Shown here: positions 1-8,513 of the stretch, piece after piece | Numbering within the stretch: the first letter of the stretch is position 1 | Layout: each line of letters begins with the position of its first letter | Assembly (NCBI GenBank): GCA_902749685.1 | Contig: CACVKW010001347.1 | Coordinates: forward strand, 32,313-96,312 | Reading direction: 5' to 3' | DNA from: Olavius sp. associated proteobacterium Delta 1 | GTDB taxonomy: Bacteria > Desulfobacterota > Desulfobacteria > Desulfobacterales > JAFDCJ01 | Length of the DNA: 64,000 nucleotides | The notes under the pieces: model-generated | What the model was told of the DNA's origin: nothing | Databases searched by the model: none | The model's input: the letters and a program-made list of their open reading frames with translations, nothing else | Translations under genes and position numbers: made by a program

Positions 1-2
1 GT

Positions 3-545
3 TCAGAATGCGGTCTCAGATTTGCCGAAGATGAAATGATTCACTTTCAGGAATCCTGGGTCTGTGCCGGCTGCAAGCCGCTGTTTATTCAAAAAATTAA
101 AGAAGGCGTGCCGGTCGTCGGCGCCATGAATTATGCCGGTTTCTGGATCCGCTTCGGTGCCTTGGCAATAGATGGCTTCATTTTGTGGATCGCGAATTTC
201 TTGCTCTTTGTCCCACTGGGTATATTAATTCCCACATCTGAGGATAATCCGATTGTTTTCCTATCATTCATGCCTCTTTTGATAATTGCCCAGTATGCCA
301 TACCGGCAGTTTACGATACCTGGTTTGTTGGAAAATATGGTGCAACACCGGGGAAAATGGCCTGCAATCTCAAGGTGGTGGTGGAGGACGGCAGCCGCGT
401 TACTTATCTGAGAGCCATGGGACGGCATTTTGCCAAATGGCTCAGCTCGATGATTTTGGCTATCGGATTCATTATGGCGGCATTTGATGACCAGAAGCGC
501 ACGCTGCATGACCGGATCTGTGAGACAAGGGTTGTAACAAAGTAA
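3..545 (+). CDS. RDD family membrane protein with N-terminal zinc ribbon (5' end outside window)
   Basis: The frame is open to the left edge, so the gene is 5'-truncated by the window; the first ATG at 36 lies inside the protein. Upstream in-frame codons read SECGLRFAEDE, and with the later CAGC pair this gives a Cys-x2-Cys-like zinc ribbon (one pair partly off the edge). After about 45 residues an RDD domain begins: the R...A.D signature is RFGALAIDGF, followed by two hydrophobic segments and a GATPGK loop typical of RDD proteins. RDD proteins are small multi-pass membrane proteins of uncertain biochemical role, some linked to ion exchange. It is followed after 29 bases by another zinc-finger membrane protein, and a second RDD gene closes the cluster at 9583. 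Family assignment is secure; function is not known. Confidence 0.8.
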   Translation, partial: SECGLRFAEDEMIHFQESWVCAGCKPLFIQKIKEGVPVVGAMNYAGFWIRFGALAIDGFILWIANFLLFVPLGILIPTSEDNPIVFLSFMPLLIIAQYAIPAVYDTWFVGKYGATPGKMACNLKVVVEDGSRVTYLRAMGRHFAKWLSSMILAIGFIMAAFDDQKRTLHDRICETRVVTK

Positions 546-574
546 AAATTTAGAAATACACAAGGGAAACTTTC

Positions 575-1141
575 GTGCTCAACTGCACCAATTGCAATGC
601 GCCAATCAGCAAGGAAGCGACCAATACCAATTCCTTGGTTGCATGTGCGGCATGCAGCAGCCATTTGCGGGTCGATGTTTTTCCGGCCATCAACCGCTCG
701 CTGCCAGCGGGACAGACAGGTGCGACATTGCAGGTGGAAAAAGAGGCCAGTTGCTTTTATCACCCTCAAAAAAAGGCCATCGTTCCCTGTGCTGCCTGTG
801 GACGATTTCTGTGCGCTCTGTGTGATGTCTCACTCAACGGGCAGCACCTGTGTCCGGCGTGCCTTGAAACAGGAAAGACCAATCGCAGAATCAAAAATCT
901 GGAAAATCATCGCACCTGTTATGATTCCGTTGCGCTGCTGGTGGCAACGGTTCCCCTTTTGATATTTTGGTTGACGATTTTTACGGCACCCCTTGTAATA
1001 TACTTAACCGTGAGACACTGGAAATCCCCTTCCAGCATTATACCCCGGACCAAGATTCGCTTCATATTGGCTTTTATGATTGCAGGGGTACAAATTGCAG
1101 GCTGGATTCTATTTTTCTCTAAACTGGTGCTTTCAACCTGA
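575..1141 (+). CDS. Zinc-ribbon/B-box membrane protein
   Basis: A 188-residue protein starting at GTG (VLNCTNC...). Three parts are visible: an N-terminal zinc ribbon (CTNC then CAAC, residues 4-28), a B-box-like zinc finger (CFYH, CAAC, CALC, CPAC, about residues 60-98), and two hydrophobic helices (about 115-140 and 160-182). B-box fingers in bacteria are usually cytoplasmic protein-interaction modules tethered to a membrane segment. The same B-box pattern recurs in the protein at 2380, so the cluster has two B-box proteins plus the zinc-ribbon RDD protein. The specific role is unknown. Confidence 0.65.
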   Translation: MLNCTNCNAPISKEATNTNSLVACAACSSHLRVDVFPAINRSLPAGQTGATLQVEKEASCFYHPQKKAIVPCAACGRFLCALCDVSLNGQHLCPACLETGKTNRRIKNLENHRTCYDSVALLVATVPLLIFWLTIFTAPLVIYLTVRHWKSPSSIIPRTKIRFILAFMIAGVQIAGWILFFSKLVLST

Positions 1142-1149
1142 AATTGTAT

Positions 1150-2217
1150 ATGGCTAACAAAGTTAAAGAATATCATAAGCTTCCCGGATCTAAAAAGGGA
1201 TTTTTAATCGGCAAATACAGCCTCTGGCAGGGAGCGGATCACTTACTCCACATCTTTTCCAGGTTTGGTATTGAAGATTACAAACGCTTTTATTTCAGCG
1301 ATATTCAGGCCGTTATTACTTGTAAGACGATTGTTGGAAAGGTTCAAAATATCATCCTGGGGTGTTTGATCCTGCTGTTCTTGCTGCCGGCTTATATATT
1401 CGACAGCAATTGGTCCATATTTTACGGTATTGTGTCGGCCGTGATGTTCATTTTTCTGCTGTTTAATTTGTACCGGGGGCCCACCTGTGAAACCCGGCTC
1501 ATGACTGCCGTACAAACCGAAAAGCTGCAATCGCTGCACCGGCTGAAGACGACATTCAGAGTTATGAACAGATTACGCCCGCAAATCCAACAGATTCAGG
1601 GGACCTTAAGCCGGGAAGACTTAAATGAAATGTCGATTAGACCTGCCGGCAGCCGGGCATTACAAGGCCACGGACAGCCGGACGCATCGCCGGTGGAAGC
1701 CGCCAAACACGAAAATGGCAGGGCCCATATGATCCTGTTTGCCTTGTTGTTGATTGACGGGACGCTGGTGACGTCTGAATTTTTTATCTCGCATGTCGTC
1801 CCGACACTTCTCAGTTCCGTGGCCAGTCTTTGTATCGGAATTTTTGTGATCATTGCCCTCGTCAGACAACACAACAGCGATCTGCCCGGTTCCCTGCGCA
1901 CCATAACCTGGACAACTCTTGGATTTGTTTGTGTGACGTTTGTCGTGGGATACATCGTGGGGATGGTGTTTGCTTTTAGAAATCCAAGTATTGCATACAA
2001 CCAATGGGAAATCCTTAAAGCCATATCCAACCTCTCACCCTGGGATAGTCCCCTTAAGCTGAGTTATAATATCCTCGTACTCTGCGGGGCCTTTTTCCTC
2101 GGGATACCGGGATTGATTATACATCAGCGATCTGAGAGCTGGGGAAAGAAACTGGCGACGTCAGCGTCAAATTCATCCCGGCCAGCGGTAGTTTCCAGAG
2201 CCCCGGAACCGGGGTAA
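1150..2217 (+). CDS. Multi-pass membrane protein of unknown function
   Basis: About 355 residues from ATG 1150; a TTG two codons earlier at 1144 is in frame. The N-terminal third has a soluble stretch resembling a pleckstrin-like membrane-associated segment (residues 10-60) followed by two hydrophobic helices (about 70-110). A polar middle (about 120-190) precedes at least four further helices. I recognise no catalytic motif. It starts 9 bases after the preceding zinc-finger gene and is separated by about 160 bases from the next, so it is probably part of the same transcription unit. An envelope role within the MoxR/DUF58 cluster is inference. Confidence 0.55.
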   Translation: MANKVKEYHKLPGSKKGFLIGKYSLWQGADHLLHIFSRFGIEDYKRFYFSDIQAVITCKTIVGKVQNIILGCLILLFLLPAYIFDSNWSIFYGIVSAVMFIFLLFNLYRGPTCETRLMTAVQTEKLQSLHRLKTTFRVMNRLRPQIQQIQGTLSREDLNEMSIRPAGSRALQGHGQPDASPVEAAKHENGRAHMILFALLLIDGTLVTSEFFISHVVPTLLSSVASLCIGIFVIIALVRQHNSDLPGSLRTITWTTLGFVCVTFVVGYIVGMVFAFRNPSIAYNQWEILKAISNLSPWDSPLKLSYNILVLCGAFFLGIPGLIIHQRSESWGKKLATSASNSSRPAVVSRAPEPG

Positions 2218-2379
2218 ACGATTGAAGATTGAAAATTGATGGAAGTCGCTGCGCTACATCGATGGAATTATATTATACCGTTGTGACTTTAGTCGTTTTA
2301 GGCAATTATTAGTTTAGATGGATTGCTAATATTGAGCTAAAGAGTTTACGAAAATTACGGGAACAATATTAATCTACCC

Positions 2380-2706
2380 ATGCCGGATATCACCCACCAA
2401 CGGTGTCACAATCATATGCAGCGGGAGGCGGTTGCACGCTGTCCCGCGTGCGGCCGTTTTTTCTGCCGGGAGTGCATCACGGAGCATGAGGATAAAGTTC
2501 TTTGCGCAGCCTGCCTTCGTAGGTTGGTTGTGCCGTTCGGGAAAACATCCGATCGCTTTCGAGGAGTGTTTCGGCTCGGTCATTTTCTGCTGGGCATTCT
2601 AATCTTATACGTCCTTTTTTATTACTTCGCCCAGGTCCTGTTGGCCCTGCCTTCGGATTTCCATGAAGGAACACTATGGCAGACCGGCTGGTGGACGGGA
2701 TCATGA
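2380..2706 (+). CDS. Small B-box zinc-finger membrane protein
   Basis: 108 residues. Residues about 8-48 form a compact B-box: C-x2-H, then CPAC, CREC and CAAC pairs. A single hydrophobic helix follows at about residues 68-88. The domain is closely similar in layout to the B-box at 575-1141, suggesting duplication. Its stop overlaps the next start in an ATGA junction (2703-2706), which supports translational coupling to the DUF4129 gene and confirms that the gene is real despite its size. It may anchor or recruit the other cluster products; this is inference. Confidence 0.65.
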   Translation: MPDITHQRCHNHMQREAVARCPACGRFFCRECITEHEDKVLCAACLRRLVVPFGKTSDRFRGVFRLGHFLLGILILYVLFYYFAQVLLALPSDFHEGTLWQTGWWTGS

Positions 2707-4346
2707 AAAAAAGCCATATAAAACACCATAAAAGCGCGGTTCGAATGATTGAAGAGGCCGTTCATATTCTGCGCGCCGCGCCGGGTGCCCTGCTTACCAT
2801 TTATTATATCGGCAGTGTGCCCTTTGTACTTGGTTTACTATATTTTTGGGCAGACATGAGCCGCAGCGCCAATGCCTATGAATACAGCGCCATGGCAGCG
2901 CTGGGGCTGTCTTTTTTGTTTGTCTGGATGAAATTCTGGCAAACCGTTTTTATGTATCAGATTCGAGCTCTATTTTTCGATGATATACCTTCACCCTGGT
3001 CCCTGCAGCGGATTACATCAATTGCGGCCACCCAATCATTAATCCAATCCAGCCGGTTTTTAATTATTCCGATTGCTTCTCTGATGGTTATCCCCTTTGG
3101 TTTTTGCTACGCATTTTATCAGAACGTTTCCGCCCATGACGAAGCCCACGGGCAGACGGTAAGGTCTACCTGCAAATGGGCCTGGCGTCAGGCCGTATTA
3201 TGGCCGCGACAAAACCATCTGCTTATTGGAATCTACTGGTTATTTGGCTTTGTTATTTTTATCAACGTTTGCATGGCGGCGATTTTGATCCCGCAAATGG
3301 TAAAAACACTTTTTGGCGTCGATTCCGCATTTACCTTAAGCGGAATATATATGTTTCTAAATACAACGTTTTGGGTTGTCGTCCTGGGGATTACGTATCT
3401 GTTGCTGGATCCGCTTATCAAAGCAACCTACGTCCTGCGCTGCTATTACGGGTCCGCGCTGCAATCCGGCGAGGACCTCAGGGCACAGCTAAGTCAGAAT
3501 ACGACCAGCAGCAGAAAAAAGTTGCTGACTGGATTTCTTTTCGTATCACTGTGTTTAAATCCTTTGACCTTCATGGCCCAGGCGCAGGCGCCCGTTTCGT
3601 CGCTAGAGCTGGATCGCTCAATCGAAGAAACTATGAGCCGGCGTGAGTTTACCTGGCGTATGCCCCGGGAGACCCTTCAACCGGATGAAAACAAAGACAA
3701 GGGACCCCTTGAGGCAGCTGTCGATTGGCTGATAGAGATGCTTGGTAAAGGCATTAAAAAAATTGGGAATTGGATCACAAAATTTATCGAATGGCTGGAA
3801 GGAATGCTGCCAAAGCCCGATAATAAAACAGAGACTTCGAACGGTAACTGGATCACTCCAGTGCGGATCGTGCTGATTATATTGCTAATATTGCTTCTGG
3901 CGGTTTTGGCCTATATTTTTGTGCGAATCTGGCAGCGACGTCGCACCCCTCCGGTTGAAATTGTCAGCGCTAGGGCCGCTCCAACACCCGACCTGACCGA
4001 TGAAAGTGTTAAGGCCGATGATCTCTCAACCAATCGGTGGCTGGCGTTGGCCGGAGAGCTTGCTGAAAAAGGGGAATTGCGCCTGGCAATGCGTGCCCTT
4101 TATCTGGCAACCCTGGCGCACCTGGCCGGCCACGAAATGATTACGATTGAGGTGTATAAATCGAATCTTGAGTATGAGCGTGAGCTGAAACGCAGGGCGC
4201 ATGAACACAAAGAGCTGCTTGCAATTTTTTCCACGAGTTTAAATTTTTTCGAACGGGTCTGGTACGGCATGTATCGCATCACCCGACCCGACTTTGACGA
4301 TTACGCAACCAGCCACCAAAGGATGATGACATTTGCTGAAAAATAG
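2703..4346 (+). CDS. Membrane protein with C-terminal DUF4129 domain
   Basis: About 547 residues from ATG 2703, chosen because it forms an ATGA overlap with the upstream stop; an ATG nine codons earlier (2676) is possible. The first ~260 residues hold five hydrophobic segments. Around residues 265-290 comes a stretch that looks like a signal peptide (basic KK, hydrophobic core, then AQAQA), then a periplasmic amphipathic region, one strong transmembrane helix (about 390-415), and a cytoplasmic DUF4129 domain (about 440-545, with the LYLATLAHL and YGMYR elements). DUF4129 proteins normally begin with such a signal peptide, so this looks like a fusion of a separate membrane protein to a DUF4129 protein. 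Function unknown; context is MoxR/DUF58/SpoIIM. Confidence 0.7.
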   Translation: MKKSHIKHHKSAVRMIEEAVHILRAAPGALLTIYYIGSVPFVLGLLYFWADMSRSANAYEYSAMAALGLSFLFVWMKFWQTVFMYQIRALFFDDIPSPWSLQRITSIAATQSLIQSSRFLIIPIASLMVIPFGFCYAFYQNVSAHDEAHGQTVRSTCKWAWRQAVLWPRQNHLLIGIYWLFGFVIFINVCMAAILIPQMVKTLFGVDSAFTLSGIYMFLNTTFWVVVLGITYLLLDPLIKATYVLRCYYGSALQSGEDLRAQLSQNTTSSRKKLLTGFLFVSLCLNPLTFMAQAQAPVSSLELDRSIEETMSRREFTWRMPRETLQPDENKDKGPLEAAVDWLIEMLGKGIKKIGNWITKFIEWLEGMLPKPDNKTETSNGNWITPVRIVLIILLILLLAVLAYIFVRIWQRRRTPPVEIVSARAAPTPDLTDESVKADDLSTNRWLALAGELAEKGELRLAMRALYLATLAHLAGHEMITIEVYKSNLEYERELKRRAHEHKELLAIFSTSLNFFERVWYGMYRITRPDFDDYATSHQRMMTFAEK

Positions 4347-5658
4347 ATCCATACGGACCGTTGCCTTGATCCTGCTGCTTATTTTCCTTTTGGTCGGGAT
4401 GATCCATTTGTTTATTCTGCGCTTTCAAGCGGGAGATATATATCCGGCTTACTCCTCTCTGCGCAGCGATCCGCTTGGCACCCGGGCATTGTATGATAGC
4501 CTTGAAAATTTAAATGAATTTGCAGTGCAGCGTAATTTTCACTTCATGCATTCGTTAAAAATCGGACCGGATATGGTCTTGTTTTATTTGGGAGTGGAAA
4601 TCCCTGGTCATGACATGATTCCGGAAAGGATCAGCAAAGATCTCGATCGCCTGACTGAATCGGGTGGGCGGCTGGTAATATCCTACCTACCGGTCAATAA
4701 AAAAATCGAAGGAACACCATGTACTGAAAAAGAGGATCTCAACGCCGACCAACCAGAGTCGCAAACCCATAAAGAGATCCCGGGTCAAAACCAGACGCCG
4801 GAAAAGGAACCCACACCAGAGCCGCAATACGATTCCGATAAATTAAAAGACAACGCCGGAGAAAAAAATGTGCCGGACGATAAATTGGTCTCCATCAGAG
4901 AACACTGGGGGTTCGGATTTTCGTACATCGATAATCTGCCGGTCCAAAACAAGGATCAAAAATATCTGACCCTCGAAGCCACTTCCCTTCGGCCGGATCT
5001 TCCGGCCGCAATCTCGTGGCACACAAATCTCTATTTCAAGGTGCTCGATGACAGCTGGCAAACTTTATACTCGGTCGATGATAAGCCCGTGATCATTGAA
5101 CGGCCGATGGGAAAGGGAACGCTTGTGTTGTGTGCCGACTCTTTTTTTATCAGCAATGAAGCACTGCGATCGGAGCGGCACCCGCAATTGCTGGTTTGGT
5201 TGCTCGGCAGGCATAAAAAAATCATTTTCGATGAATCGCACTTCGGTATTTACCAACACCCGGGTGTTGCCGGTCTATTGCGGCACTACCGATTTCATTG
5301 GTTTTTTGGAGCGCTGACTTTGCTGGCCCTCTTATTCGTATGGAAAAGCGCGGTATATTTTGTACCACCCCGCAAGCAAGAAAATTCAAGCACAGCTGAA
5401 GTCGTGTCTGAAAAAGATTATACTCAGGGACTTATTGCGTTGCTGCGTCGCAATATAAGCGGCCGGGAAATATTGCAGGTTTGCGGGCATGAGTGGGAGC
5501 AGACGTTTAAAAAAGATAAGCGCATTAAATCCGGTGCTGTCGAGCATATGAAAAGCATACTGCAAACGGAATCTAATTCTTCCAAAAAAAAATCGGATCC
5601 CGTGACAGCATATCGAAAAATCAGCAGCGTTTTTAAGCGGATTGGAATTTATACCTGA
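4333..5658 (+). CDS. DUF4350 domain-containing membrane protein
   Basis: 441 residues from TTG 4333, overlapping the upstream stop by 14 bases, which supports coupling. Residues 10-30 are a membrane anchor. The DUF4350 signature follows (YPAYSSLRSDPLGTRALYDSL, near 37-57, seen here in two pieces). A hydrophilic, Pro/Glu/Lys-rich insert of about 70 residues (about 120-190) interrupts the domain. A second transmembrane helix lies near residue 325, leaving a C-terminal cytoplasmic tail. DUF4350 genes are commonly found between DUF4129 and MoxR genes, as here. The domain is related to a GATase-like fold, but no catalytic triad is evident to me. Confidence 0.75.
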   Translation: MLKNRSIRTVALILLLIFLLVGMIHLFILRFQAGDIYPAYSSLRSDPLGTRALYDSLENLNEFAVQRNFHFMHSLKIGPDMVLFYLGVEIPGHDMIPERISKDLDRLTESGGRLVISYLPVNKKIEGTPCTEKEDLNADQPESQTHKEIPGQNQTPEKEPTPEPQYDSDKLKDNAGEKNVPDDKLVSIREHWGFGFSYIDNLPVQNKDQKYLTLEATSLRPDLPAAISWHTNLYFKVLDDSWQTLYSVDDKPVIIERPMGKGTLVLCADSFFISNEALRSERHPQLLVWLLGRHKKIIFDESHFGIYQHPGVAGLLRHYRFHWFFGALTLLALLFVWKSAVYFVPPRKQENSSTAEVVSEKDYTQGLIALLRRNISGREILQVCGHEWEQTFKKDKRIKSGAVEHMKSILQTESNSSKKKSDPVTAYRKISSVFKRIGIYT

Positions 5659-5691
5659 AATGTTTGGTTTTAGCCGATTATCAATAGTTGG

Positions 5692-5791
5692 CCACGAATT
5701 GACACGAATTGTCACGAATGATTGCATCAGCCAAAAGCAAGGACACCCATCATGAAAAAATAATTTCGTGTTAATTCGTGCTAATTCGTGG
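5692..5791. repeat. 100-nt palindromic element, copy 1 (CACGAATT type)
   Basis: The left arm carries three spaced CACGAATT-like units (CCACGAATTGACACGAATTG...), and the right arm is their inverted counterpart ending in CTAATTCGTGG. A loop of about 45 bases contains AATGAAAAAATA-like sequence. A second copy with the same length, arms and loop lies at 30756-30855. It fills the gap between the DUF4350 and MoxR genes. The transcript could fold into a long hairpin. Confidence 0.75.
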
Positions 5792-5881
5792 TTTCTCTCA
5801 AAAGTTTAAATTATTACCAAGAAATAAGGTTTTCCAATATTAGATATGGGGCGAAACCCCGGGGATCAGAGGACGAAGGAT

Positions 5882-6847
5882 ATGAGTGAAAAAACACAAC
5901 TGTTGAAAAAAGCGCTGCAGCGCACCAAGCAGGAAGTCGCCAAGGTCATCATCGGTCAGGGATCCATCGTAGACCAGGCATTGATCGCTATTTTTTCAGG
6001 CAACCACGCTTTAATCGAGGGTGTGCCCGGGGTGGCTAAAACATTGCTTGTCCGGACCCTGGCGCATGTTATGCGCTGTGAGTTTGCCAGAATTCAATTC
6101 ACCCCGGATTTGATGCCCACCGATATTACGGGGACCCATGTATTTAATCTGCAAAAGGATGCATTTTCTCTCGTGAAGGGACCGGTGTTTACCACATTCT
6201 TATTGGCCGATGAAATTAACCGCGCACCGGCCAAAACCCAATCGGCCCTGCTGCAGGCCATGCAGGAAAGAACCGTCACCATCGATCGCAAGACCCATGA
6301 GTTGTCACCGAATTTTACTGTTTTTGCGACCCAGAACCCGATTGAATACGAAGGCACCTATCCCCTGCCCGAAGCACAAAAGGATCGATTCATGCTTAAA
6401 ATTACCATGGATCATCCAGCCCGGGACGAAGAGTTGAGCCTGGCAAGGCGCATGCTGGGTAAGGAATCCCCGGAAAATGTTCTGGCAAGCGGCCGGGTCA
6501 AACAGGTTATAACCCCCGAAATTTTATCCAAGCTCAGGGAGTCCCTGGAAGGTATCCTCGTGAAGGATGAGTTATCGGCCTATATTGTTGACATCGTACG
6601 CCAGACCCGTCAACATCCCAGTATCCTGGTAGGGGCCGGTCCGCGGGCGACCCAGGCATTAATAGTGGCCGCTCGCACCTATGCGGCCGTAGCCGGGCGT
6701 GATTTTACCACCCCGGATGACATTAAAACCATGGCCTTGGCGGTGTTGGAACATCGCCTAATACTCCGGCCGGAATTCGAAATCGAGGGTCTGTCCGTCA
6801 AAGAAGTGATTGACGAGATTCTGAAGAAGATTGCGGTGCCGAGGTGA
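5882..6847 (+). CDS. MoxR family AAA+ ATPase
   Basis: About 321 residues from ATG 5882 (MSEKTQLL), preceded by a purine-rich AGGACGAAGGA; an in-frame ATG at 5846 would add 12 unconvincing residues. Walker A is GVPGVAKT (47-54), Walker B LLADEIN (107-113), followed by the MoxR hallmark SALLQAMQE and the sensor-1 strand ATQNPIEYEGTYPLPEAQ with the DRF box. Sensor 2 is GAGPRA in the C-terminal lid. MoxR ATPases are cytoplasmic chaperone-like proteins that act with the adjacent DUF58 and membrane partners to mature or remodel a complex. Intact and of normal length. Confidence 0.95.
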   Translation: MSEKTQLLKKALQRTKQEVAKVIIGQGSIVDQALIAIFSGNHALIEGVPGVAKTLLVRTLAHVMRCEFARIQFTPDLMPTDITGTHVFNLQKDAFSLVKGPVFTTFLLADEINRAPAKTQSALLQAMQERTVTIDRKTHELSPNFTVFATQNPIEYEGTYPLPEAQKDRFMLKITMDHPARDEELSLARRMLGKESPENVLASGRVKQVITPEILSKLRESLEGILVKDELSAYIVDIVRQTRQHPSILVGAGPRATQALIVAARTYAAVAGRDFTTPDDIKTMALAVLEHRLILRPEFEIEGLSVKEVIDEILKKIAVPR

Positions 6848-7025
6848 AAACGCGTTGCGAGTATCGGGTTGCGCGTTGCGAGTTGGGGGTCTCGATTTCG
6901 ATTGCGGATATTGGATCATACATGTTTAGTTCATTTTGGCAATTTAGTCATTCGAAAATATTTGTAAGGTATTCCATAAATTTAAATATGCCTAATTCTT
7001 GAATTTGAGCGGATAAGACTAAACC

Positions 7026-8396
7026 ATGACTATCGTTCCCAGAACAAAACTGATTGTCCTGGCAGGAGTTATTTTTCTGCCGGTTTCCATTTTGGTTGCG
7101 GTGATGCCCATCGCTATCGGTCCCGGGGTGGGACTGGCTGTAGCGCTGGTGATTATAGCTGCGGTCGATGCTGCCGTTTCCAGGGACCGGCTGGCAGGCG
7201 TCCGTGTGTCGCTGCCGGAAGTCGTGCGGGTTTCAGCGGGGCGTGATGGCCAGATGACCTTATCGGTTGATTCTAAAGATGCCAGGCTCAAACAACTAAG
7301 GCTCGGCCTGGCGTTTCCCCGCCAAATTTTTTCGCCAAATCAAGATATTGTCACAGATCTGCCGGCTGAGACAATGAATTCTCTCATTTCATGGCCTTTC
7401 AAGGCTTTGAAACAGGGGCTGTATCTCCTGGAAAATTGTTATCTGGAAACGCCGTCAAGGTTTGGTTTCTGGGCACTTCGCCGGGTCGAGGTTACCCGGG
7501 CGGAATTTCGGGTTTATCCCGATCTATTAAGAGACCGCAAAAAATTGTCGGGTTTGTTTTTGAACCGGGGCATCGGGATTCATGCGCAACGCCAAATCGG
7601 AAAGGGGAGAGAATTTGAGCAGCTAAGAGAGTATCTTCCCGGGGACAGTTATGAGGACATCCATTGGAAAGCGACGGCCAGGCGCGGACAACCGATTACC
7701 AAAGTCTATCAAATCGAACGCACCCAGCAAATTTATGTTATTCTTGACGGCTCCCGATTGAGCGCCCGAAATTCAGATTCCCTGGGAAATCTTCGCTCCA
7801 GTTCCAGTCCGGCAGATTTCACTGAATATACCACCATCATGGAGCGCTTCGCGGCCGCTGCACTGGTTATGGGACTTGCCGCAGACCGGCAAGGTGATGT
7901 CTTCGGGTTGCTGGCATTTGACGATCGTGTGAGAAAGTTTGTACGGGCCAAAAACGGCCGGGCACATTATGATGTCTGCCGTGATGCCCTGTATACCCTC
8001 CAGGCGCAAAGTGTTACGCCGGATTTTGAGGAACTGTTTACCTTTATTGCGACAAAAATCCGCCGGCGGGCTTTGTTGATTTTTTTAACCAATTTGGATG
8101 ATCCGGTTCTGGCCGAAAGTTTTACTTCCAATATCGATATTATCAGCAGGAAGCATCTTATTTTAGTCAATATGTTGAAGCCAACCAATGCAGCACCACT
8201 ATTTTCAAGCCCGTCGGTCAATTCTAGCGACGACATCTATCAAAAGCTGGGCGGGCACCTTTTATGGCGGCATCTGCGCGAAACCGCAAAATTTCTTCAG
8301 GGTCACGGAATCGGATTTTATCTGCTGCAAAACGAGAATCTATGCATCGATCTGGTTTCCCAGTATTTGACTGTTAAGAGGAGACAGGTGTTGTAA
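7026..8396 (+). CDS. DUF58 domain-containing protein
   Basis: 456 residues. Two hydrophobic helices at residues 8-50 anchor the protein. The DUF58 core follows near residues 200-245 with the hallmark REYLPGDSYEDIHWKATARR and the downstream strand YVILDGSR, a VWA-like fold. Between residues 255 and 290 a serine-rich loop precedes the MIDAS-like C-terminal part. DUF58 proteins are the usual partner of MoxR ATPases, and the two genes are adjacent here with a 178-base gap. The protein is likely membrane-tethered with its VWA-like domain in the cytoplasm. Confidence 0.92.
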   Translation: MTIVPRTKLIVLAGVIFLPVSILVAVMPIAIGPGVGLAVALVIIAAVDAAVSRDRLAGVRVSLPEVVRVSAGRDGQMTLSVDSKDARLKQLRLGLAFPRQIFSPNQDIVTDLPAETMNSLISWPFKALKQGLYLLENCYLETPSRFGFWALRRVEVTRAEFRVYPDLLRDRKKLSGLFLNRGIGIHAQRQIGKGREFEQLREYLPGDSYEDIHWKATARRGQPITKVYQIERTQQIYVILDGSRLSARNSDSLGNLRSSSSPADFTEYTTIMERFAAAALVMGLAADRQGDVFGLLAFDDRVRKFVRAKNGRAHYDVCRDALYTLQAQSVTPDFEELFTFIATKIRRRALLIFLTNLDDPVLAESFTSNIDIISRKHLILVNMLKPTNAAPLFSSPSVNSSDDIYQKLGGHLLWRHLRETAKFLQGHGIGFYLLQNENLCIDLVSQYLTVKRRQVL

Positions 8397-8400
8397 ATAA

Positions 8401-8498
8401 CTAAAATTTAAAAATGACTAAAATGACTAAAATTAGAAAATGATTAAAATCATTAAGATCCTTAATTTTAGTTCATTTTAGTCATTTTGAAATTTTAG
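8401..8498. repeat. Near-perfect long inverted repeat in DUF58-spoIIM gap
   Basis: The arms 8401-8434 and 8464-8498 are almost exact reverse complements (about 34 bases each, one indel) built from AAAATGACTAAAATG-type units, with a 29-base AT-rich loop. It is followed by a T-run (TTTTTTTT at about 8502-8510) just before the SpoIIM start. In RNA it would form a very long, GC-poor hairpin. It could act as an attenuator or processing site, or it may simply be a mobile palindrome. Confidence 0.75.
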
Positions 8499-8513
8499 CT
8501 CATTTTTTTTGAT

